A DNA stretch of 64,000 bases from positions 46,121-110,120 of the forward strand of contig JAHIVH010000099.1 in NCBI GenBank assembly GCA_018816735.1, in the 5' to 3' direction. Shown piece by piece: positions 27,917 to 35,292 of the stretch. Each line of letters opens with the position of its first letter. The stretch's first letter is position 1. The stretch is from Pseudomonadota bacterium. GTDB lineage: Bacteria; Desulfobacterota; Desulfobacteria; Desulfobacterales; JAHIVH01. The translations under genes and the position numbers were made by a program. The notes under the pieces are model-generated. The model was not told where the DNA came from. It saw only the letters and a list, made by a program, of their open reading frames with translations, and did no database searches.

Positions 27917-28519
27917 TCAGCTTTTGCCCTTGTTTTCAAAGTGCACGAAATCGATCAGAAACACGGCGCCCAGCAAGAGCACTTTTAATTTGACATCCCA
28001 GTCTTCCGGGAATGTCACACCAAAATTATCGGCATCGGTAAATCCTTCTTTAAAAAGGCCGCTCCATTTTTTGGTGATCTTGCCGTATTCCTTCCCGTTA
28101 TGTCTGATCTCGAATGTCCAGGGATGGAGGAGGGGGCCGAACAGTTGCAGGACCTCTCTTTCGGAATCATCTATAACCGAATAAATTCGGCGCAACAGGG
28201 AAAAGCATCTCTCGATCGCGCCGATGGATTGACCTTGAGAATCAACGATTTCGGCGCGATGAAAATAGAAACGGAATGGTCGTCTGATCTGGAAGATGGG
28301 CTGACCGTCTTCAGTCAAAATAGATAGGGTAAAAGGGCGAAGTGCCTTGAGAAACCAGCGGAGCAGTATTGATCCTGATTCTTCTGCCGCCAGATACAGC
28401 CTGTTTCCGGACATGTCTGTTACAACGTACTTGTTTCGGGTCTCGAATCCGGTGACAATCTCGCCCCATTCTTTTTGTTGATGAACCATGAGACCGTTTA
28501 ATGAAGACAGCGTTTCCAC
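27917..28519 (-). CDS. phospholipid-scramblase-like family protein
   Basis: 200 residues. The pattern fits the scramblase/LURP-one-related barrel family: an early FETRNKYVVTD, the central PFTLSILTEDGQPIFQIRRPFRF, SQGQSIGAIER, and a C-terminal strand-helix ending in a hydrophobic helix (VLLLGAVFLIDFVHF). A GTG at 28519 follows AGGGGG. Bacterial members have unknown function; despite the name, lipid scrambling is not shown for them. Confidence 0.7.
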   Translation of the reverse strand: METLSSLNGLMVHQQKEWGEIVTGFETRNKYVVTDMSGNRLYLAAEESGSILLRWFLKALRPFTLSILTEDGQPIFQIRRPFRFYFHRAEIVDSQGQSIGAIERCFSLLRRIYSVIDDSEREVLQLFGPLLHPWTFEIRHNGKEYGKITKKWSGLFKEGFTDADNFGVTFPEDWDVKLKVLLLGAVFLIDFVHFENKGKS

Positions 28520-28599
28520 GATTCCCCCTAAAATTGGTCAGTGATCATATTTTTTTGCATATGCTGCGTCATTATATAATCCTTCACCATGCATTTCTT

Positions 28600-29307
28600 T
28601 TATTTCCTTTTTATTATATTTTTTCCAGTTAAAAATACGAGTACTTCGGCCATCAGACTATTTATTGTTTCAAATTGATCCGGAGCAACAGCCATGACGG
28701 TTTTTTCAGATTGTACGAAGCGAGCTGGCACCAGTTCATTTCGGCAGTGTGAAACGATATCCATAGCGGATTCCGGTGTTGTTTCCAGGTGAAATTGAAG
28801 GCCGATAACCGACTGGCCGAGCTGAAACGCCTGGTTTTCGCAAGCCACGCTTTTTGCCAGTCGCACAGCGCCTAGTGGCAGATCGAAGGTTTCACCATGC
28901 CAGTGGAAAACATCCACCGTTGATGGAAAGTGGAAGACTGAATCGTCCGAAGTCTCTATTCCTTGAACGGGAAACCACCCGATTTCTTTTTCAGAATTCG
29001 GGTAAACCTTGGCTCCCATCGCGGCCGCGATAAGCTGTGCACCGAGGCAGATACCCAAAACCGGTTTTCCGGACCGGATGGCGCTTCGGATAAATTGTTT
29101 CTCCTTCCTGAGCCAGGGAAACAATGCTTCATCATTGACGCTCATGGGACCGCCCATTACAATAAGCAGCCCTGTATCGTCCATATCCGGCAAATCAACG
29201 GATTCAAAGAAAGGCGTATGGGTGATTTCGTATCCGTTTTCCCTGAGCCAGGGTTCGATGCTGCCAAGGCCTTCGAATGGAACGTGCTGTAAGTAGTGTG
29301 CCCGCAT
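28600..29307 (-). CDS. class I glutamine amidotransferase-like protein
   Basis: 235 residues. The triad region is recognisable: MGGPMSVNDE, nucleophile elbow GICLGAQLIA (Cys), and QFHLETTPE (His and Glu). FHWHGETFDLP is characteristic of the stand-alone GMP-synthase-like amidotransferase group. No synthetase domain is fused and no partner is adjacent. Members of this group include gamma-glutamyl-amine hydrolases as well as uncharacterised proteins, so hydrolysis of a glutamyl or glutamine substrate is likely but the substrate is unknown. Confidence 0.88.
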   Translation of the reverse strand: MRAHYLQHVPFEGLGSIEPWLRENGYEITHTPFFESVDLPDMDDTGLLIVMGGPMSVNDEALFPWLRKEKQFIRSAIRSGKPVLGICLGAQLIAAAMGAKVYPNSEKEIGWFPVQGIETSDDSVFHFPSTVDVFHWHGETFDLPLGAVRLAKSVACENQAFQLGQSVIGLQFHLETTPESAMDIVSHCRNELVPARFVQSEKTVMAVAPDQFETINSLMAEVLVFLTGKNIIKRK

Positions 29308-29623
29308 ATTTTTTAAGCTTATTCCTCAATGATCATTGCTCTTGATTCTGTGGCGTTCTCGCGCAGGTTTTTGTGACATTCATTTCGGGAATACGAACAA
29401 CAGGTCCATCAACTTTTACAAGAAAAAAGTTAAAAATCAACTGAATTATTGATTGACAGGCATACGAATATCTGATTTCCAGAATGGATCAACCATGACC
29501 AAAGAAGTCGTCTCTGGCAATCTGCCATATGACCTGTTACTCATTTCAAAATTATTAAAAGATTTTCCGTTGAATCATTTTTGTAATACGGCATACCACG
29601 ATTAAAAAAAGAAAGGACACCAT
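29308..29623. other. intergenic region between divergent amidotransferase and peptidase genes
   Basis: About 315 AT-rich bases. A TTGACA hexamer lies at 29453-29458 but no good -10 follows at 16-18 bases. No gene, tRNA or strong hairpin is seen. Confidence 0.35.
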
Positions 29624-30334
29624 ATGATCAGATTAAAAGATGGCAGTGAAACAAATGATATCCGGCTGGACCGTGTTCAATTTTTCGATGAACGAAGCAG
29701 GAGCTATCCTGTCCGCAGTATGATCGCTGTCAAGGAGCTCAGATCCTATACCTGGCGATGCAATATCCATCTGGATCAGGGCAGGGAAGGGGCCTGTGTC
29801 GGTTTTGGCATTTCCCATGAACTGGCCGCAAGACCCTCGGAAGTCAAGGGCCTTACAAATAAATTCGCCAAGGAATCCATCTACTGGGAAGCACAGAAGA
29901 TCGACGAATGGGAAGGCGGTTCCTATCCCGGAGCGTCGCCCAGATACGAAGGCACATCTGTTTTGTCAGGTGTAAAGATTTCCCGCCAAAAGGGATTCTT
30001 TGATTCCTTCTATTGGGGGTTCAGCCTGAATGACCTTGCATTGGGTGTGGGACGCAGAGGACCTGCGGTGTTGGGCCTGTCCTGGATGGAAGGGATGGGA
30101 AAAACAGATGAAAACGGGTACATCCGCGCCACAGGCGAGGTCGTCGGCGGGCATTGTATCCTCTGCCGGGGCGTGAATGTCCGCGAAAAATATTTTTTGT
30201 TGAGAAATTCATGGGGAAAGGACTGGGGAAAAACCGGTGACTGCAAAATATCCTTTGACGATATGAAAAAATTGCTCGCAAACGGCGGCGAATCGGTATT
30301 TTTTGAAAAAAGGCACTCGATCGTCATCTCATGA
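29624..30334 (+). CDS. papain-fold (C1 family) peptidase, no signal peptide
   Basis: 236 residues. The catalytic set is complete: Gln52 and Cys58 in LDQGREGACVGFG, His177 in GGHCI, and Asn195 in LLRNSWGKDWG. There is no propeptide and no signal sequence, so it appears to be made as a cytoplasmic mature-form enzyme, unlike secreted cathepsins. AGGACACC precedes the ATG. Stand-alone C1 domains like this occur in phage, toxin or self-processing contexts, but no immunity gene or effector partner is adjacent. Role unknown. Confidence 0.82.
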   Translation: MIRLKDGSETNDIRLDRVQFFDERSRSYPVRSMIAVKELRSYTWRCNIHLDQGREGACVGFGISHELAARPSEVKGLTNKFAKESIYWEAQKIDEWEGGSYPGASPRYEGTSVLSGVKISRQKGFFDSFYWGFSLNDLALGVGRRGPAVLGLSWMEGMGKTDENGYIRATGEVVGGHCILCRGVNVREKYFLLRNSWGKDWGKTGDCKISFDDMKKLLANGGESVFFEKRHSIVIS

Positions 30335-30349
30335 ATGATCGGAAAATTC

Positions 30350-30591
30350 AGTTCCAGGTTTTTCAGAGAGAGTGCCGAATCGTACACAAACGAAACCGGA
30401 TGGTCACCGGAAAGGTCTGTACCCATATTCGATTGTGTGCCTGTCGGCATATACCGCCCTCCCCCCTTGAACGGCCTTTCTTCAGGTGTTGCGGCAGTCG
30501 CGCCCAGTGCGATCGTGCCGTTATGGCAGCTCAGGCACATTCGTGACGCCTGCGGTAATGACAAAGCACCTTGATAAATTGTAAAACGTAT
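30350..30591 (-). pseudogene. relic of a doubled-CXXCH multiheme cytochrome c
   Basis: Minus-strand reading gives ...ASRMCLSCHNGTIALG and then DLSGDHPVSFVYDS. This is the signature of the doubled-CXXCH cytochrome repeat: C-L-S-C-H-(D/N)-G-T followed by a D-L-S-x-D-H-P-(I/V)-S-F block. The heme motif is at 30523-30537. Upstream the frame hits a stop at about 30592-30594, and downstream it runs antisense into the peptidase gene. Signal peptide, start and other hemes are missing, so it is a fragment. Confidence 0.65.
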
Positions 30592-30891
30592 TCAAATCAC
30601 CTACTGTCTGGCGAAGAGTGAGGAACGTACCGTTACAAGAGATGTCGTGGACAAAAAAAAATTGCTTCTGAAAGGGTGTTGACTATATTTTCATTGAACG
30701 CCTTTTATTAGTATCGGGAATTAACATGTCAACTTATGAAAGTCAACACCGTATACTTACTTTTAATAACAGAAAAATGGCTTTTGCTGCTGTCTGTTTT
30801 TTTTCATTCAATCCATATATTTGCCCTGATAAATTTTGAGGTGCTTTTCCAAACCTGGTGCTTAAGGATTTGATTACCTTTATCCTGCAGT
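30592..30891. other. intergenic region with inverted repeat
   Basis: About 300 bases with no credible gene. It holds the 30675-30750 inverted repeat described separately. On the minus strand within it, TTGACA is followed 16 bases later by TAATAA, a possible promoter pointing at the cytochrome relic. Confidence 0.4.
30675..30750. repeat. 76-bp segment bounded by perfect 10-bp inverted repeats
   Basis: GGTGTTGACT at 30675-30684 and AGTCAACACC at 30741-30750 are exact reverse complements, 56 bases apart. It could be a miniature transposable element, a paired operator, or two promoters in opposite directions (both arms contain TTGACT). No target-site duplication was seen at the edges. Confidence 0.5.
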
Positions 30892-31134
30892 TTACGCCTC
30901 ATTGTGGCACTTCAGACAGCCTGTGAACTTGTAATGACGGGGCTTGGGTGCGTCTGTCTCACGATCCGGATGATGGCACTCGAGACACTCCTGATCGAGA
31001 GATACGTTTTCATGAACGTCAGGGGTGTTTCTGATTGAAGGACCATGCAGTCCCATGTAGGCTTTATACCCGCCGCAGCCGGCAACAAGTAAAGCGGAGA
31101 GTAGCAAAAATGATGATAATGCATGTTTTTTCAT
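30892..31134 (-). CDS. small diheme cytochrome c lipoprotein
   Basis: 80 residues. A lipoprotein signal ends L-L-V-A-G-C (Cys at about 20). Two CxxCH heme motifs follow: CLECH near the middle and CLKCH at the very C-terminus. No distal Met/His pattern is clear. The start overlaps the stop of the ABC ATPase gene by 4 bases (ATGA), so the genes are coupled. It probably sits on the periplasmic membrane surface and receives or delivers electrons for whatever the operon handles. Confidence 0.85.
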   Translation of the reverse strand: MKKHALSSFLLLSALLVAGCGGYKAYMGLHGPSIRNTPDVHENVSLDQECLECHHPDRETDAPKPRHYKFTGCLKCHNEA

Positions 31135-31808
31135 GAGGGATCTCCTTTAACAAGCTTGCCATCCAAAAGGGTGATGGTATGTTTGGAAAGGCCTGTGATT
31201 TCCGGATCGTGGGTCGAAATGACAAGTACCTGATTATCGTTTCTGGCCATGGTAAACATGAGATTGACGAGATTTTTGCCGGTTTCCGTGTCCAGGCTTG
31301 CCGTGGGTTCGTCTGCCAGAAGTAATTTGGGAGAATGCGCGATCGCTCGTGCAAATGCCACCCGTTGTTTTTCCCCACCCGACAGCTCATGGGGCATGGC
31401 GGTTTCCATATCTTGAAGTTCAATATAATCAAGAAGTGCTGTGACTCTCCGTTTCTGGTTTTTTCCGCTCACGCCGTTTAATTGAAGTGGGAATGCGATA
31501 TTCTCATAAACATTGAGGAATGAGAGAAGGTTTCCGGACTGGAACAGAAACCCGATATTTTTTCGCTGAAGATTGGAAATCGCCTTTGCATTGAGTGCCA
31601 TGAGGTCAGAACCAAAGACGGATATTCTTCCCCTATCCGGTTTTTCAAGCCCGCCAAGGCAGTTTAAAAGGGTTGTCTTGCCTGAACCTGATTTTCCGAT
31701 AATGGTCAGGGGGTTTTTAGGCATGATGTCAAAAGAGACATCAGAAAGGGCCGGGACATGTCGTTTGCCGGAGAGGTAATGTTTGGATATGTTTTCTACC
31801 TTTATCAT
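31131..31808 (-). CDS. ABC transporter ATP-binding protein (LolD/MacB type)
   Basis: 225 residues. Walker A GKSGSGKTT, Q-loop (FLFQSGNLLSFLNVYENI), signature LSGGEKQRVAFARA, Walker B LLLADEPTASLD and H-loop STHDPEI are all present. Sequence style and length match the LolD/MacB/FtsE group that works with FtsX-type permeases. The permease gene is 5 bases upstream and the diheme lipoprotein overlaps downstream. It powers a mechanotransmission-type exporter rather than a classical importer. Confidence 0.92.
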   Translation of the reverse strand: MIKVENISKHYLSGKRHVPALSDVSFDIMPKNPLTIIGKSGSGKTTLLNCLGGLEKPDRGRISVFGSDLMALNAKAISNLQRKNIGFLFQSGNLLSFLNVYENIAFPLQLNGVSGKNQKRRVTALLDYIELQDMETAMPHELSGGEKQRVAFARAIAHSPKLLLADEPTASLDTETGKNLVNLMFTMARNDNQVLVISTHDPEITGLSKHTITLLDGKLVKGDPS

Positions 31809-31813
31809 GGTAT

Positions 31814-32977
31814 TTATACGATCCTTAAAATTTCTGCCGTTTTTTTGCGGATGACGATCAATGTCGGCCAGATGGATGCAAGGATTCCGAATAGAATGGC
31901 CAGAAAAGGCGGTAGAAGAAGTGCTTCGCCTGTCAATCTGGGAAAAATAACGCCTGAGACCACAAAATAGGGATTATGAGATGTGAAACCGGAAAGATCA
32001 ATGCCCGAACTTGCAGAAAAAAAAACCAGTGCCGAACCTGCAACCATACCTGTTAGCGCCGCGAAAATATTCAGGATAAGCACCTCCATATTGATCAGGA
32101 GACATGTTTCAAAGGATGTCACCCCCATGGATTTCATGATGCCATATTCCTTTAAGTTTTTTAAAATGAAAATGGCAAAAGCACAGGAAATGCCTATGGA
32201 AACCACACTGAACACAAGGAAGGTCACAAGATTCATGGCAACAACGTTGAGTGAGATCAGCTGGCTCAAATCCGGCATCAGATTTTCCCAGGATTTGAAT
32301 AACCCTTGCGGAAGTCCTTTTTCCTGATAGATCGCCATCACAGCGTCCGGTGTCACCCCATTATTTAAAAAAATGGCTGCATGCCAGTTTTTAGTCTCTG
32401 TTATTTTTCCATTGCCGGATGCAAGCGCATAACTCCGGTCAAATTTTTCAATGCCGGTATCAAACAATCCACATACGGTTAATGTCTGATTTTCGCCATT
32501 GGTTTCTCCTTTTAAATGGATTGGGTCTCCGGTTTTTGCAGTCAGATTTTCTGCGGTGAGCCGACTTATAAATATGTCATTTTGATTGTTTGCAGGAAAC
32601 CGACCTTCCACGGTTTTTTCGTAAAGATAAGAACTTTGAATTTCTTTTGAGGGATCCACGGTAAAAACGGTGATCATGTCGTAATGACTGTTCAGCTGAA
32701 GAAGGCACCGCTCAGGTATGCGTTTCAGCACATTTGATACACCTTTGACCAAAAGTGTTTCCGTCCGGATTTGGTCCGACAGATTGAATCCTGAAATATG
32801 ACCGGAAAAAAGACTCACCGAGTTTCGGATCATTGCGTCATTTATGCCTGCAGCAACGGCAGACAAAAAAATCAGCAGGGTCACCGAGGCAAACACCATA
32901 AAAAAGAGTGCTGCGGTCGTTCTTAAAGATCGGGTAAGAAACAGCCAGCCATTTTTTGTCCAGAAAAGGATAGTCAT
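31814..32977 (-). CDS. FtsX/MacB-type ABC transporter permease
   Basis: 387 residues. One N-terminal transmembrane helix (about 18-40) is followed by a periplasmic MacB_PCD-like domain of about 200 residues, then three C-terminal helices (about 245-380). This is the four-helix FtsX layout. The coupling-helix-like motif KNLKEYGIMKSMGVTS lies after the second helix, as in LolC/E and MacB. Its start overlaps the stop of the isoprenoid-fold gene by 4 bases. A single permease plus a single ATPase suggests a homodimeric complex. Confidence 0.88.
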   Translation of the reverse strand: MTILFWTKNGWLFLTRSLRTTAALFFMVFASVTLLIFLSAVAAGINDAMIRNSVSLFSGHISGFNLSDQIRTETLLVKGVSNVLKRIPERCLLQLNSHYDMITVFTVDPSKEIQSSYLYEKTVEGRFPANNQNDIFISRLTAENLTAKTGDPIHLKGETNGENQTLTVCGLFDTGIEKFDRSYALASGNGKITETKNWHAAIFLNNGVTPDAVMAIYQEKGLPQGLFKSWENLMPDLSQLISLNVVAMNLVTFLVFSVVSIGISCAFAIFILKNLKEYGIMKSMGVTSFETCLLINMEVLILNIFAALTGMVAGSALVFFSASSGIDLSGFTSHNPYFVVSGVIFPRLTGEALLLPPFLAILFGILASIWPTLIVIRKKTAEILRIV

Positions 32978-34023
32978 GATTTTTGTCTGCCTGCTCGGCC
33001 GGTAATGAGATGGCTGACCCCGATGCGGTCAACAAGGAAATCAATCGTCATATCTACCATAAATTCATGCTCAGGACTGAAAAGTGTCTTCGCACCTCTT
33101 TCTATAAATGCATGGGCGGTTTGCCATGATTTTTCCAGAGCCTCAGGAAATCTTTCTGCTATCTTGTCAGCAAGGTTTTTTGACCCCATTTCATCTGTGG
33201 TTAATTCCTGAAGCATTTGTTTTTCGGCCGGACTATCTCCATAATGAATTAAGGACGCCAGATAATTGTGTCTCTTCATTAAAATATCCAGGGACAGATC
33301 GGCCATGTCATCCAGAACTTGGCAACCCATGCCGATGTTGTATAGTCCTTCTTTGATGGATGAGCTTATGTTTTTATCAATCTGGTCAATCAGATCCGGC
33401 ACAGCCCAGGGACATTTGAATAGAATGCCTGTTTTCAGGTGATGTACCTTAGAGAGAATAAGATCCGGCGTTAACAGGTATATGTCGCCATTCTCTTCGC
33501 CAGCCTCTTCTATACCGCTTATGGAAAGCGCGCGAAGGGTTTCAAAAGAGGCCTCAATCAACTGGCTGCGCGGGATGGTTTCGCCAAACCCCTTGTCAAG
33601 GATATCCAGGACAGCCCTGTCCGATACCATGATATCGATGATGGATCTGAATTTATAGCTTTTTTCAGGGAGATCCGTATCCAGTGTTTTTTTGTATTCG
33701 TTATCGAGAATATTATCACACCCCGTGACCATGCCTCTTAAGCACTGGTTCAAGGCAGTGTATATAATCCGTTTTTCAGGCCGTATGCCGGCCTTGAAGT
33801 ATGAATAGAGAAAAAGGGCGGTGAAAAAATGTTTCTCTATCGAAAAATCGTTTTCTTTGCATTCTCGAAGGTGAATGCCGGTTCCTTTAAGAATAGCTGT
33901 CGCGGATTCCCAATAGAAGGTCAGGCCCTTTTTCAGTTCATTTTCAAGCGTGATATATGTATCCAGTATGGCAGCGGTTTCACATTTATCAGCCAGATGG
34001 ATATCAGGTTGGGGCATCATCAA
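32974..34023 (-). CDS. class I isoprenoid-biosynthesis-fold enzyme (polyprenyl synthetase-like)
   Basis: 349 residues, all-helical, with no membrane segment. Two aspartate-rich motifs are visible: D103-N-I-L-D107 (DDxxD variant) and D238-D-M-A-D242 (canonical DDxxD). Between them lies a K-T-G (197-199), placed like the KT motif of trans-prenyltransferases. Overall similarity is low, so it may be a diverged prenyl transferase, a terpene-synthase-like enzyme or a prenyl-binding protein. It is coupled by 4-base overlaps to a methyltransferase upstream and an FtsX permease downstream, which suggests that it makes or handles a lipid-like product that is methylated and exported. Confidence 0.65.
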   Translation of the reverse strand: MMMPQPDIHLADKCETAAILDTYITLENELKKGLTFYWESATAILKGTGIHLRECKENDFSIEKHFFTALFLYSYFKAGIRPEKRIIYTALNQCLRGMVTGCDNILDNEYKKTLDTDLPEKSYKFRSIIDIMVSDRAVLDILDKGFGETIPRSQLIEASFETLRALSISGIEEAGEENGDIYLLTPDLILSKVHHLKTGILFKCPWAVPDLIDQIDKNISSSIKEGLYNIGMGCQVLDDMADLSLDILMKRHNYLASLIHYGDSPAEKQMLQELTTDEMGSKNLADKIAERFPEALEKSWQTAHAFIERGAKTLFSPEHEFMVDMTIDFLVDRIGVSHLITGRAGRQKS

Positions 34024-34679
34024 CTCCTTACGGGTTTTTGAGATGAAAAAACAGCAATATAACCAAAATACATGGCATGTAGCATGGGTGGATCAAATCC
34101 GGCCATCTCGATTAAGGGTGGTAGCACACCTCTTATATTTTCACCGATTTCAGGCTGGAAAAGAAGCCAGCGGGATACATGAGATACCAGTTTTCCCATA
34201 AATGTGGCGGGCCGATGCATATCTGATATGACCAGTCTGCCACCGGGTTTCAACACGCGCCAGATTTCCGAGAGTGTTTTTTGCTTCAGGTTCAGATCCA
34301 CATGGTGAAAAAAAAGAGTGGAGATCGCACTGTCAAAAGTATTATCTTCAAAGGGAATATTTTCAGCTGCCGCAACTTCAAACCGGCAGGTGGTGCTTTT
34401 CCGTTTTTTTCGCGCCCCTTCAATCATTTTTGCGGCAGCGTCAATGCCCGTGACCAGCCCCGCTTTCCCGGCGTCGAGTTTTTTTGATATCATGCCTGTC
34501 AGCACACCGGTGCCGCACCCCACATCAAGAATTTTATCGGTTGTACGGAGGGTTAAAAGACGAATCAGGTTTTCATTGATGGTTTTTTCTTTTCCCAGAA
34601 GGATAAGCGGTTCGACAAGGTCATATACGCCTGCTGCATGATCCAGGGTTCTGCCTTTTGTAGGAATGGATTCAAGCAT
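34020..34679 (-). CDS. class I SAM-dependent methyltransferase (UbiE-like)
   Basis: 219 residues from the ATG at 34679; a GTG at 34688 in frame is also possible. SAM motif I is ILDVGCGTGVLTG; an acidic GIDAA follows, then AENIPFEDNTFDSAIS and the post-motif WRVLKPGGRLVISD, all typical of UbiE/COQ5-like enzymes. The C-terminal third is hydrophobic, fitting a lipophilic substrate. It is the first gene of a tight minus-strand operon and overlaps the isoprenoid-fold gene by 4 bases. Confidence 0.85.
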   Translation of the reverse strand: MLESIPTKGRTLDHAAGVYDLVEPLILLGKEKTINENLIRLLTLRTTDKILDVGCGTGVLTGMISKKLDAGKAGLVTGIDAAAKMIEGARKKRKSTTCRFEVAAAENIPFEDNTFDSAISTLFFHHVDLNLKQKTLSEIWRVLKPGGRLVISDMHRPATFMGKLVSHVSRWLLFQPEIGENIRGVLPPLIEMAGFDPPMLHAMYFGYIAVFSSQKPVRS

Positions 34680-34688
34680 GGTCCTCAC

Positions 34689-35292
34689 AAATCAATTGGT
34701 TTCCGTGAATGATATTGTCCAAGCAATAGGGCTGTATTTTTTAATTGCCGTTCATAAGATCGGTATTGAGAAGCAAATAATATGCCTTTTAGGGTTTGAA
34801 TGCAACTCAAATATATGCGGCCCGGATTACCCGGATTATTGGATGGTCTGATGGGTTAGGGCGATTTTTTTTGGGTGATGGTATGACACCATGTGTAAAA
34901 TAAAAGATTTTTTATGTTTGACAGATGCCCCTGAATCCTTTACTCTTACATAATTTTTTCTGTTTCAGAATCATGAGAACGTATGTCTCAATTTCAGCCG
35001 CGATACAGTAATGTATTAAAAGACAACCGTCCTAATTTCAAACCATCAGCATAAACGTTCCATGACAGTTACCCAGATGGTTTTTTAAGTAAAATCAAGG
35101 CAAAACACCTAAGCCAATCATCGAATTTTCTATATATTTAATATGGTACGGGATTTGCAATCCATTATATTAAATGCATGCCTTTGTAAGTGAGAAGGCG
35201 TTTGTTTTGGTCTGCAAACCAGTCACTGACTGATGAGTATAGCTTGTCACTGCCCTGACGGGCCAATTTAAAAAATTTCCAGGAGGTAATAC
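34689..35292. other. divergent intergenic region upstream of cooS
   Basis: About 600 AT-rich bases between the minus-strand operon and cooS. It contains the sigma-54 promoter at 35144-35159 (separate entry). A TTGACA at 34918-34923 is followed at 17 bases by a weak TACTCT. No gene was recognised. Confidence 0.5.
35144..35159 (+). promoter_or_regulatory. sigma-54 promoter of cooS
   Basis: TGGTACG-GGAT-TTGCA matches the -24/-12 consensus TGGYACR-N4-TTGCW at every defined position, with GG at 35145-35146 and GC at 35157-35158. It lies about 134 bases before the cooS ATG. It implies that CO dehydrogenase expression needs an enhancer-binding activator; one is encoded at 38448. Confidence 0.75.

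Noticed and set aside
30010..30345. Minus-strand open frame continuing through the C1 peptidase gene
   Set aside because: Only the part above about 30345 has cytochrome character. The rest is the antisense of the peptidase, whose own frame has complete catalytic motifs.
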